Below are positions 30,514-39,409 of a stretch of DNA of 43,105 nt, piece by piece. The DNA is from Prorocentrum cordatum (lineage: Eukaryota; Sar; Dinophyceae; Prorocentrales; Prorocentraceae): NCBI GenBank assembly GCA_963575745.1, contig CAUYUJ010000961.1:1-43105 (forward strand). The letters run 5' to 3'. Position 1 is the first letter of the stretch. The number at the start of each line of letters is the position of its first letter. A program made the position numbers and the translations under genes. The notes beneath the pieces were generated by a model. That model was not told the origin of the DNA, made no database searches, and saw only the letters and a list, made by a program, of their open reading frames with translations.

Positions 30514-31388
30514 CATTCGTATTGTTCGAGTCATCTTGAGAGGTGCTGTTGATTTACGCACGAACTCGGGGTGTAGGAGAGCTACAGAGCTCGTGCAGAA
30601 GACAATCCAGAAGCATCGGGGGCGTTCGGCTGTTGCATTCGGGTTTGACATCGCTTGGGCTGAAAAACTATTTTTTCTGTGTAATTTTCTTCGACATTAT
30701 ATGTTGTCAGGAAGCTCTAGGAGCCCCCCGGCGGTAACAAAGGTTGACGGCTTACCGCCGGCGCCCAGTTGGCCGACCCGGCCAGGAAGGACAATGTGAC
30801 AACTTTTGGGTGGTTTTGTGATTTTTTGAAAGATATTTCATCATTTATTTTGAGAAAGCAGATTTTTCGCACCTGTAGACGATTATGAGGGCTTCCGCGT
30901 CTTAATATGAGCTCTCTACATGCACTTTTACTATCAAAACACTTGGCGAAACCAACTTCATGTCGACTTTAAAAAATATGCTCTCTCTTTTTCGAGAAAT
31001 GCTTCGATCAGCCATCTATTTCGATGCTGAGCACTCCTACGCGTGTTAAGGAGCTCTACGAGGTTCCCGGCGGTGACCAGGTTGACGGTTCATGGGACGC
31101 TACGAAGTGGCATCCAGACCTGTGGCCTTTTCGAGCTCGCAGAAGATGACCCATATCGATTGAACACGCCCCAACAGTACTCGGAGCTCTACGAGCGTCC
31201 GGCAGTTACCTGGTTGACGGTTTACTGCCCGATCCAAGTTTCGGCGCGGGGTGGAGCTAGGCCGACCCGACCAGAACGGATAAAGTCGTGATTTTGGGCC
31301 GGTTTTCTAAAGTTTTCAAAGATATTCGACCATTTATTCTGGCATATAAACTTCGTTTTCAGAGCAGCTCAGCTCTCTGCATGCAGTT
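30514..31388 (+). mobile_element. Family 1 tail, family 2b and family 2 fragments (duplicated block, part 3)
   Basis: Counterparts of 21413-22288, including the altered inverted repeat GGAAGCTCTAGGAGC, the broken hairpin at 31064-31093 and the compensated hairpin at 31198-31241. Confidence 0.75.
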
Positions 31389-32762
31389 TGACTCGTAGAG
31401 CTTCCCTAAGCTAGCAGCTGGAAGCTTAAGAGTAATTCGGACGCACTGGCGGGCTAGTTGGCTCGAAAAATCTCGACGGAACTTTCATGACTTTTGCTCA
31501 GTTCAAAATTATGTTCTCAAAATTTGAACATTTGTTTGCGCTCTAGTATTTTTCCCCGTGATATTCGCTCTTATTCTCGCTCGCCATCTTGTTCTCAGCT
31601 CGATCGGGTGAATATTACTATCGAAAAGCACTGTGGCGGGATCGGCCGTTTCGAGTCATCTTGATACGCGCTGTCGGTATATTGGACTCAACTCGAGATA
31701 CAGGACAGTTACAGAGCTGGTAAGCACACCTTATCGATTCAGAATGATCAGGCGCGTTCCTCTGTCGCATCCAGAGGTCTGAACTCGGTCTGCTAGCTGA
31801 GCTAGGACAAACCTGTTCGTATTATTCGAGTCATCTTGATAGGCGTTGTCGGTTTTGTGTACTTAACTCGAGCTGTAGCATAGCTACAGAGCTGATACTT
31901 ACAGAAACCGATTCAGGATCATCCAGCGCGTTTGTCTGTTAACTCAGAGCTCCGAACTTGGTCTGCTGCCCGAGCTAGGTCGCAAACTATTCGTACTGTT
32001 CGAGTCATCTTGACAGGTCGGTTTTCAGCACTTAACTCGGGCTGTAGGGGGACCACAGGGCTCATAATCTGAGGAATCGGTTCAGAGACATCAGGCGCGT
32101 TCGCTTGTCGCATTTAGAGGTCTGAACTCGGTCTGCGAGCTAGTTTCGCGAAACTATACGTATTGGTCGAGTCATCTTGGGAGGTGCTGTCGGTTTTCTG
32201 CACTTAACTCGGTCTGTAGGGGGGCTGCAGGGCACAATCACAGGAATCGATTCGGACATCAGGTGCGTCCGCCTGCTGCATTCAGAGGTCTGAACTGGGT
32301 TAGCTACTCGAGCTAGGTTCACAAACCCATTCGTATTGTTCGAGTTATCTTGACAGGTGCTGTCGATTTTCGCACGTAACTCGGGCTGTAGGAGAGCTAC
32401 ACAGCTGATACGCACAGAAACTGATTCGAAATCAGTCTGCGCGCTCGTCTGTTGCATCTAGAGGTCTGAACTGGGTTTGCCTCTCGGACTAGCTCCGCAA
32501 AGCTATTCGCATTCTTCAAGTTACCGTGGCAGATTTCGTCCCTTTTCTGCATTCAACTCGGGCTGTAAGAGCTACGAGCTGGTACGCACAGAAAACGATC
32601 GAGAAGTATGAGAGACGTTCGGCTGTTGCATCGAGAGGTCTGAAATTGCTGGGGCTGAAAAACTATTCTTCTCCACAATGTTTTTAACATTATGCATGAT
32701 CAGGAAGCTCTACGAGTCCCCCGGCGGTAACAAAGGTTGACGGTTTACCGCCAGCGCCCAGT
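31389..32762 (+). mobile_element. Complete family 1 element (duplicated block, part 4)
   Basis: Counterpart of 22289-23661. Head from about 31390, linker, six monomers, right inverted repeat and hairpin at 32718-32762. Confidence 0.75.
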
Positions 32763-33877
32763 TTTGGTCGGTTGAAAATTTTGTTCTCGAAATTCAACAA
32801 TTCGTTAGAGCTCTAGTATTTTTTCCAGTGATATTCGATCTTATTCCCGCTTGCCATCTTCATCTCAGCTCGATCGGGTACCTTTCACTGCCAAAAAGCG
32901 CCCAGGCGGGATCGGCCGTTTCGGGTCATCTTGTCATGCGCTGTCGGTTTTCTCAAGATAACTCGAGCTTCAGGACAGCTACAGAGCTGGTAAGCACAGC
33001 TAATCGATTCAGAATGATCAGGCGCGTTCGCCTGTTGAACCCAGAGGTCTGAACTCGGTCTGCTAGCCGAGCTAGGTCCGCAAACCTATTCGTATTATTC
33101 GAGTCATCTTGACAGACGCTCTCGATTTTCTGTAGTTAACTCGAGCTACAGGACAGCTACAGAGCTGATGCGTACAGAATCTGATTCAGAATCATCAGTG
33201 GGCGTTTTCTGTTGAAGCCAGAGCTCTGAACTCGGTCTGCTGCCCGATCTAGAATCGCGAAACTATTCGTAATGTTCGAGTTATCTTGAGAGATGCTGTC
33301 GGTTCTCTGCACTCAACTCGGGCTGTGGGGGGGCTGCATGGCTGGTAATTACTGGAATCGTTTCGGAGACATCAGGTGCGTGCGCCTTTCGAATCCAGAG
33401 CTCCGAACTCTGTCTGCTGCCCGAACTAGGTCCGCGAAACTATTCGTATTGTTCGAGTCATCCTGAGAGGTGCTGTCGGTTTCCTGCACTTGACTCGGGC
33501 TGTAGGGGGGCTGCAGGGCTGGTAATCACAGGAATCGATTCAGAGACATTAGACGCGTCCGCCTGTCGCATGCAGAGGTCTGAACTCGGTCTGATACTCG
33601 AGCTAGGTTTGCCAAACTATTCGTATTGTTCGAGTGATCTTGAGAGGTGCTGTCGATTTACGCACGTAGCTCGGGCTGTAGGAGAGCTACAGAGCTCGTA
33701 CAGAAGACAATCCAGAAGCATTGGGGGCGTTTGGCTGTTACATCGGAGAGGTCTGAAATTGCTTGGGCTGAAAAACTATTTTTTCAGTGTAATTCTTTTC
33801 GACATTATATGTTGTCAGGAAGCTCTACGAGTCCCCCGGCGGTAACGAAGGTTGACGGTCTACCGCCGGCGCCCAGT
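32763..33877 (+). mobile_element. Family 1 element, continuing after the duplicated block
   Basis: The linker resumes with TTTGGTCGGTTGAAAATTTT (22-bp repeat of the left flank). Five monomers, terminal segment, right inverted repeat and hairpin (33833-33877, one stem change GGTCTACCGCC) follow. It forms a near-tandem pair with 33878-35028 at a period of about 1,175 bp. Confidence 0.8.
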
Positions 33878-35028
33878 AATTCCGGGGCGCTGGAGAGCTA
33901 GTTGGCAAGAAAAATCTCGACGGAACTTTTGCTGACTTTTGGTCGGTTGAAAATTTTGTTCTCGAAATTCAACCATTCGTTAGAGCTCTAGTATTTTTTT
34001 CCATGATATTCGATCTTATTCCCGCTCGCAATTTCGATCTCAGTTTGATCGGGTACCTTTCACTGTCAAAAAGCACACGGGCGGGATCGACTGTTTCGAG
34101 TCATCTTGATACGCGCTGTCTGTTTTCTCAAGATAACTCGAGATTCAGGACAGCTACAGAGCTGGTAAGCACAGCTAATCGATCCAGAATGATCAGGCGC
34201 GTTCGCCTGTTGAACCCAGAGGTCTGAACTCGGTCTGCTAGCCAAGCTAGGTCCGCAAACCTATTCCTATTATTCGAGTTATCTTGAGAGGTGCCGTCGG
34301 TTTTCTGTTCTTAACTCGAGGTACAGGACAGCTACAGAGCTGATGCGTACAGAATCTGATTCAGAATGATCAGTGGGCGTTGTCTGTTGAATCCAGAGCT
34401 CTGAACTCGGTCTGCTGCCCGATCTAGAATCGCGAAACTATTCGTATTCTTCGAGTCATCTTGAGAGATGCTGTCGGTTCTCTGCACTTAACTCGGGCTG
34501 TAGGGGGGCTGCATGGCTGGTAATCACTGGAATCGATTCGAAGACATCAGGCGCGTCCGCCTTTCGAATCCAGAGCTCCGAACTCTGTCTGCTGCCCGAA
34601 TTAGGTCCGCGAAACTATTCGTATTGTTCGAGTCACCCTGAGAGGTGCTATCGGTTTCCTGCACTTAACTCGGGCTGTAGGGGGGGCTGCAGGGCTGGTA
34701 ATCACAGGAATCTATTCAGAGACATCAGAAGCGTCCGCCTGTCGCATGCAGAGGTCTGAACTCGGTCTGATACTCGAGCTAGGTTTGCCAAACAATTCGT
34801 ATTGTTCGAGTCATCTTGAGAGGTGCTGTCGATTTACGGACGTAACTGGGGCTGTAGGAGAGCTACAGAGCTCGTACAGAAGACAATCCAGAAGCATCGG
34901 GGGCGTTCGGCTGTTGCATCCGAGAGGTCTGAAATTGCTTGGGCTGAAAAATTATTTTTTCAGTGCAATTTTTTTTCGACATTATATGTTGTCAGGAAGC
35001 TCTACGAGTCCCCCGGCGGTAACAAAGG
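33878..35028 (+). mobile_element. Family 1 element whose hairpin is split by retrocopies
   Basis: Starts AATTCCGGGGCGCTGG. Linker, five monomers, terminal segment and right inverted repeat (about 34995-35009) precede the left hairpin arm CCCCCGGCGGTAACAAAGG at 35010-35028. The rest of the hairpin, TTGACGGTTTACCGCCGG and so on, is at 37900-37925. Confidence 0.85.
35021..35028 (+). repeat. Target-site duplication copy 1 (AACAAAGG)
   Basis: AACAAAGG left of retrocopy 1. The same 8 bp recur at 36711-36718 and 37892-37899, each time directly after a poly(A) run. Undisturbed hairpins elsewhere (e.g. 23617-23661) read GGTAACAAAGGTTGACGG, which fixes this as native target sequence. Confidence 0.8.
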
Positions 35029-35127
35029 ATCGGACATAGCTGGGAGCTGGGAGCGGACATAGCATCATATTTCGGAGCCAATGCCGATAGCGGATATCAG
35101 ATTCCTGAGTCGGAGCTGAGCCCAGGG

Positions 35128-35405
35128 ATGGTCGCGGTCTCTTCAGTTACCAATGGGATGGTGGAGGTCTCTTCAGTTACCAATGGGATGGGTGCGGTCT
35201 CTTCAGTTACTAATGGGATGGGTGCGGTCTCTTCAGATACGAATGGGATGGGTGTGGTCTCTTCTGATATGCATGGGATGGTCTCTTCAGTTACCAATGG
35301 GATGGGTGCGGTCTCTTCAGTTACTAATGGGATGGGCGCGGTCTCTTCAGATACGAATGGGATGGGCGTGGTCTCCTCAGATATGCATGGGATGGTCTCT
35401 TCTGC
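35128..35405 (+). repeat. Coding minisatellite, 30-bp period
   Basis: Nine units based on GTCTCTTCAGTTACCAATGG plus GATGGGTGCG encode M(G/V)(A/E/V)VSS(V/D)(T/M)(N/H)G. Two units are 6 bp shorter (ATG followed directly by GTCTCTTCA). A four-unit block (two VTNG, then DTNG and DMHG units) occurs twice in the same order, so the array also grew by a higher-order duplication. The frame is preserved throughout. The reverse strand is open here only as a shadow. Confidence 0.85.
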
Positions 35406-36648
35406 TATGCCCTCTGATAGGGCCTCTTCTTCTCGAGATATTGAAGTTCCCTGTGAGCGGGGGGGGCCTAGGGACCCCCCCAGGCCCCCCCCGAAGCGTC
35501 GGAGGGTGGCAGTTCCTGGACCTGGACAACAGACGGTGTTTCCTCGAGCGCATCGAGACGCACGTCGGCTTCTGATGTGTTGTACCCCGAGGTGGGAGGA
35601 GAAAAGGACACTTGAGTCAGAATGTTTGCGTTCCCAGTGGAAGTGGAAGGAGGCCTCGAAACTGACACGATTAGGCAGTGCTAAGGGGCAGGCGACGGGT
35701 GAACATCCTTGGTGTTTCATGTTCCAGACGATATTTCCCTCGTTTGTGAATCTGGAGGATCGGTGGTGGAGGGCGTGCTCTTTCTCTTACTCTGACTTCG
35801 TTCAGTATTGCAGGCAGTTCCTGGAAGCTTGTACTTTGGGTTCTCTGTTTGACTTGTTTGTTGTCCGTGGAGGAACTGGAGGACGAGGAAACTACATAAA
35901 GGAGAGGGGGGAGGAGATGATGGCCCGTCCGTTGTCGGTGAAGGAGTCTGAGAAGCTGGCCCAGAGATTGGCCTCGAACAATGAACAGGAGCCGACTTGG
36001 GATCTGAGTGATGATGGGATCGGTCTGGAGCTGACGGGCGATTCGCTTCTTATCTGTAATTGGATCAACGGTCTCTGGAAGGTTGAAGGAGGAGAAGGAG
36101 GAGATGGGGCTTCTTATCGTAGGCGGGTTGCAAATATTATTTCTCTTTTGGAAGAATTGGAGGAGGAAGGAGTACGACCCCCCTCATGGGGCAATGACTT
36201 TATTCGACACATATATCGGGAGAGTAATACAGTAGCTGATGAACTTACCCATCTAGCACGGGAAGGCCAGATATTCAGAGAGCTGTTCCACCACCATATC
36301 TTCCGTCCTGATGTTCAAGACAACTTTCGAGTTATCGGCCTCCGCGGATCCTTCGATGGCGGAGTGTGTGCCCAAGGTGTGGGCGTTGGTTGGTTTCTGC
36401 AGATTGGATATATCCCTCGCTTCCATGATCCGTACCCTGACCCTGAACATAGAGATAAGAGAGCTCGTGTAGTCTCCCTCTTCCCCCAAGCCTCCTCTCC
36501 TTGTCCAATCATATGGGAAGTAGTAGGGCGTTGTGCACAGGCACTCCCCTCCCATAGCAGTATCACTGACGCTGAGCTTTCGGGTCTCGAGGGCCTCTTG
36601 CGGGCCGCAGCCCAGGTGGCCCAAGACCTCCAGCTGCAGAGAGACTAG
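35128..36648 (+). CDS. RNase H-like protein with permuted domain order (5'-truncated copy)
   Basis: 506 codons from the first ATG; the frame is open 33 codons further, back to the insertion junction, so the original start is lost. Residues 1-92: nine 10-residue repeats of the type MGAVSSVTNG. Residues 119-127: proline-rich basic stretch PPPKRRRV, a possible nuclear-localisation signal. Residues 160-240: Trp-rich region (RWWRACSFSYSDF) shared with the next gene. Residues 299-380: a half that looks like the C-terminal half of RNase H (LTGDSLLICNW with Asp305; HIYRESNTVADELTH with Asp371). Residues 406-495: a half like the N-terminal half (GSFDGGVCAQGVGVGW with Asp410; ITDAELSGLEGLL with Glu483). 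All four expected acidic residues are present, in permuted order. Spacing Asp305-Asp371 is 66, close to the 64 of E. coli RNase HI (D70-D134). RNA:DNA hybrid cleavage is possible but unproven. No promoter is visible; it may well be a non-expressed retropseudogene with an intact frame. Confidence 0.75.
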   Translation: MVAVSSVTNGMVEVSSVTNGMGAVSSVTNGMGAVSSDTNGMGVVSSDMHGMVSSVTNGMGAVSSVTNGMGAVSSDTNGMGVVSSDMHGMVSSAMPSDRASSSRDIEVPCERGGPRDPPRPPPKRRRVAVPGPGQQTVFPRAHRDARRLLMCCTPRWEEKRTLESECLRSQWKWKEASKLTRLGSAKGQATGEHPWCFMFQTIFPSFVNLEDRWWRACSFSYSDFVQYCRQFLEACTLGSLFDLFVVRGGTGGRGNYIKERGEEMMARPLSVKESEKLAQRLASNNEQEPTWDLSDDGIGLELTGDSLLICNWINGLWKVEGGEGGDGASYRRRVANIISLLEELEEEGVRPPSWGNDFIRHIYRESNTVADELTHLAREGQIFRELFHHHIFRPDVQDNFRVIGLRGSFDGGVCAQGVGVGWFLQIGYIPRFHDPYPDPEHRDKRARVVSLFPQASSPCPIIWEVVGRCAQALPSHSSITDAELSGLEGLLRAAAQVAQDLQLQRD

Positions 36649-36710
36649 GTAGGCACTTAACGGGCGCTGGGGCGCTCGGTGCCTGGTCAGCCTCCCCCCC
36701 CCAAAAAAAA

Positions 36711-36722
36711 AACAAAGGTTGA
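36711..36722 (+). repeat. Target-site sequence between the two retrocopies (AACAAAGGTTGA)
   Basis: After the A-run ending retrocopy 1, AACAAAGGTTGA matches the 12 bp at 37892-37903 exactly. The first 8 bp also match 35021-35028. Read as duplicated target DNA it separates two insertions. Read as coding it would give TKVEG in a frame continuing into retrocopy 2, which loosely resembles KRTLESE of the first protein, so a chance match is not fully excluded. Confidence 0.7.
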
Positions 36723-37674
36723 GGGAGAAGCCCTTCGCGCATTCGGCAAGTGGAGGGAATGCGGAGTTATGAAACGCTGGAGGTCAGGAGGGCAAGCGAT
36801 TGGACAACGTTGTTGGCAGACCCCCTTTCATGAGTTCTGTGGCCCACGGTGGTGGGAAGTATTTCAGGGTGGCCTTCATGCCTTCATGCAGTTTGCAGCT
36901 CATCATTGTACACCCTCTATGCTCAAGCTTTTCCAGAAGAAATGCAAAGGTATCCATGATGGTAACTCCCCCGTCTTTCTAGCTGAACGAAATGAGGAGT
37001 ATGTTGTTACTGATGACGATTCTCCTGCTGCACGCCTGCGATTCAGTAAGAGATTAGCTATCCACAATATGAAGAGCACTTGTTGGGACGTGACTTCTGG
37101 AGGCGTGCCGCTGGAGATCACAGGAGATTCTCTTCTTATCATTTGCTGGCTTTGCGGCCTCTGGAAGGCTGATAATTACTTGTACCAGACACGTGTTGAT
37201 AATATGATAAATACTTTAGAAGGAATGTTGTATGTATGGTGTCAGACCTGCTGAAGCAGGACGCGATCTTCTCAAGCATGAGTTTCGGGAATGGAGCGAG
37301 AAAGCCGACCTCCTTACCCACCAGGCCCGCGAGGGCTACCAATACACGAACGAACAGTACCAGTTGCAGCCATACGAACAGTCATGCTACGAACCTTGCC
37401 TCATCAAAGCGGGCTTTGATGGTGGTGTGTGCAGCCTGGGAGCTGGAAGTGGAGCTTGGATTCAGATGGATTGCGATCTCGTTTCTCCCATCTATCGCCC
37501 ACCTCTTCTTTCTGTGAATCCCCACATATTATCTTCAAGGACGTTTATGTTTGCTCCTTTGCTCTCCAAGACGGGTCCACGGTGACGGATACGGAACTCT
37601 CCGCTGCAGAGTGCGTCATTGCAGCACTCCCACGGGTTTTGCAGGCCTATTTTAGCGATAAGTTGTGTGATTGA
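36723..37674 (+). pseudogene. RNase H-like pseudogene, frameshifted twice
   Basis: A paralogue of the gene at 35128 with the same layout but broken. The first frame (to about 37230) holds the Trp-rich region (CGPRWWEVFQGGLHAF) and ITGDSLLIICWLCGLWK (Asp codon 37126). The next frame (about 37232-37500) holds FREWSEKADLLTHQAREG (Asp codon 37307) and AGFDGGVCSLGAGSGAW (Asp codon 37418). The last part returns to the first frame and holds VTDTELSAAECVIAAL (Glu codon 37594), ending at TGA 37672-37674. The first shift lies at a GTATGTAT run (37230-37237), consistent with a 4-bp tandem duplication. The second lies around 37500-37530. All four acidic residues survive. An upstream GTG-started frame from 36679 is an artefact of the 3' UTR of retrocopy 1. 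Confidence 0.75.
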
Positions 37675-37885
37675 TGATTCTCATTTGTGTTGTTGCCTTC
37701 ATGCGTGCACACATTTGTGTTGATGTACACGCTCCTTATAAGAGCTGCCAGAGGCTACCGCCTAAGCCGCCCCCCACGCGCTTGGCGTGGTGAGGCTTTC
37801 GCCTTAGCCGCTCGGTGGCCCGCGTTTGGCGCGCCCGCCCGCTTCGGACTGGACTGGGCCTTGGGGCCCGTGAGTCCGCGAAACG
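37675..37885 (+). other. 3' UTR of retrocopy 2
   Basis: About 210 bp between the stop codon and the A-tail. It holds two related 20-bp blocks, GAGGCTACCGCCTAAGCCGC (37751-37770) and GAGGCTTTCGCCTTAGCCGC (37792-37811). Between them is a small hairpin CCACGC/GCGTGG (37774-37790). No AATAAA is present. I do not recognise an RNA gene here. Confidence 0.55.
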
Positions 37886-37891
37886 AAAAAA

Positions 37892-37903
37892 AACAAAGGT
37901 TGA
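37892..37903 (+). repeat. Target-site duplication right of retrocopy 2 (AACAAAGGTTGA)
   Basis: It follows the A8 run (which overlaps its first two bases) and continues straight into the remaining hairpin arm CGGTTTACCGCCGGCGCC, restoring the family 1 end at 37925. Confidence 0.75.
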
Positions 37904-37925
37904 CGGTTTACCGCCGGCGCCCAGT
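37900..37925 (+). mobile_element. Right remnant of the split family 1 hairpin
   Basis: TTGACGGTTTACCGCCGG then CGCCCAGT; it completes the element at 33878-35028. Confidence 0.85.
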
Positions 37926-38238
37926 GGTAACTTTTGGGTGGTTTCGCGAATATTTGAAATATATTTGACAATTCAATTTGAGAAAGCAGATTTTTCGCAC
38001 CTGTAGTGGGTTATGGCGCGTCCGCCAGTAAAATTTTCAGGTTCATAAGTGCAGTATTACTATTGAAACACTTGGGGGAACCGACTTTGCATGAAAACCG
38101 AAAAATCACGATTTCTCGAGTTTCGGGGCTCTCGCTTCAGACGCTTCCTCCATGCCTATAGAGGAGCGCCGTGCAAGAAAAGAGCTCTACGAGGTGCCTG
38201 GCGGTAACCTGGTTGACGGTTTACCGCCGGTTCCCAGT
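37926..38238 (+). mobile_element. Family 2c element, 5'-truncated
   Basis: Starts GGTAACTTTTGGGTGG. 2c block CACCTGTAGTGGGTTATGGC, right repeat GAGCTCTACGAGGT, hairpin (TGGCGGTAACC) ending GGTTCCCAGT. Confidence 0.7.
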
Positions 38239-39409
38239 TCCGGGGCGCTGGTGAGCTAGTTCGCAAGAAAAATCTCGACTGACCTTTTGGTGACTCTTGG
38301 TCGTTTGAAAATTTTGTTCTCGGAATTCATCCATTCGTTAGAGCTCTAGTATGTTTTCCCGTGATATTCGATCTTATTCCCGCTCGCCATCTTGATCTCA
38401 GCTCGATCGGGTACCTTTTACTGCGAAAAAACGTTCAGGCGGGATCGGTCGTTTCGAGTCATCTTGATACGCGCTGTCGGTTTTCTCAAAGATAACTCGA
38501 GCCTCAGGACAGCTACAGAGCTAATAAGCACAGCTAATCGTTTCAGAATGATCAGGCGCGTTCGCCTGTTGAAGCCAGAGGTCTGAAGTCGGTCTGCTAG
38601 CCGAGCTAGGTCCGCAAACCTATTCGTATTATTCGAGTCATCTCGACATTTTCTCTCGGTTTTCTGCACTGAACTCGAGCCACAGGACTGCTAGAGAGCT
38701 AATACGTACAGAATCTGATTCATAATCATCAGTGGCCGTTGTCTGTTGAATCCAGAGCTCTGAACTCGATCTGCTGCCCGATCTAGAATCGCAGAACTAT
38801 TCGTATTGTTCTAGTCATTTTGAGAGATGCTGCCGGTTCTCTGCACTTAACTCGGGCTGTAGGGGGGCTGCATGGCTGGTAATCACTGGAATCGATTCGG
38901 AGACATCAGGCGCGTTCGCCTTCCGAATCCAGAGCTCCGAACTCTGTCTGCTGCCCGAACTAGGTCCGCGAAACTATTTGTATTGCTCGAGTCATCCTGA
39001 GAGGTGCTGTCGGTTTCCTGCACTTAACTCGGGCTGGAGGGGGGCTGCAGGGCTGGTAATCACAGGAATCGATTCAGAGACATCAGACGCGTCCGCCTGT
39101 CGTATGCAGTTGTCTAAACTCGGTCTGATACTCGAGCTAGATTTGCCAAACTATTCGTATTGTTCGAGTCATCTGGAGAGGTGCTGTCGATTTACGCAGT
39201 AACCCCGGCTGTAGGAGAGCTACAGAGCTCGTACAGAAGACAATCCAGAAGCATCGGGGGCGTTCGGCTATTGCATCCGAGAGGTATGAAATTGCTTGGG
39301 CTGAAAAACTATTTTTTCAGTGTATTTTTTTCGACATTATATCTTGTCAGGAAGCTCTACGAGTCCCCCGGCGGTAACAAAGGTTGACGGTTTACCGCCG
39401 GCGCCCAGT
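38239..39409 (+). mobile_element. Family 1 element, head lost
   Basis: Starts TCCGGGGCGCTGGTGAGC. Linker to about 38455, five monomers, terminal segment, right inverted repeat and hairpin at 39365-39409. Its monomer order matches the elements at 32763 and 33878, so it belongs to the same subgroup. Confidence 0.75.

Larger units (their letters stand above)
29109..32762 (+). repeat. Segmental duplication of 20012-23661
   Basis: About 3.65 kb, direct, about 9.1 kb from its source. All parts are collinear and differ by scattered substitutions and short indels, so the event is recent. The left edge falls inside a monomer (TAGCCGAGCTAGGGTCG). The right edge coincides with a family 1 3' end (CAGCGCCCAGT). 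The block is flanked by 22-bp direct repeats of linker sequence. Confidence 0.85.
35029..36710 (+). mobile_element. Retrocopy 1: 5'-truncated mRNA of an RNase H-like gene with poly(A)
   Basis: The insert starts at ATCGGACATAGC right after the left AACAAAGG. It is intronless, has one long frame, a short 3' UTR (36649-36702) and an A10 tail (36703-36712, overlapping AACAAAGG). The reading frame is open from the very first insert codon: 33 codons precede the first ATG and the frame is stopped only by TAA in the target DNA. This indicates truncation inside the coding sequence, typical of target-primed reverse transcription. No reverse transcriptase is encoded, so the copy was made in trans. No AATAAA signal is present. 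Confidence 0.75.
36723..37891 (+). mobile_element. Retrocopy 2: 5'-truncated mRNA of a second RNase H-like gene with poly(A)
   Basis: It starts within the coding sequence (GGGAGAAGCCCTTCGCGC), has no introns, a 3' UTR from 37675 and an A8 tail at 37886-37893. AACAAAGGTTGA flanks both sides. It is in the same orientation and at the same nick position as retrocopy 1, although the two protein sequences differ widely, so two source genes were used. Confidence 0.7.

Noticed and set aside
35029-35127. Spliced-leader relic at the 5' end of retrocopy 1
   Set aside because: If the host is a dinoflagellate, a leader remnant could mark a full-length copy. None is seen, and the open frame running into the junction indicates truncation instead.
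35097-35720. 207-codon minus-strand frame with IPLVTEET repeats
   Set aside because: It is the reverse shadow of the minisatellite in the RNase H-like gene; the plus frame continues into conserved motifs and the minus frame does not.
36679-36722. GTG start giving a PPPPKKKTKVEG start for the second gene
   Set aside because: The stretch is best read as C-run, poly(A) tail and target sequence between two insertions. The likeness to a nuclear-localisation signal is probably accidental, though not fully excluded.
37741-37885. Structured non-coding RNA or tRNA-derived element in the 3' UTR of retrocopy 2
   Set aside because: There are small hairpins and a repeated block, but no A/B box pattern or recognisable RNA family.
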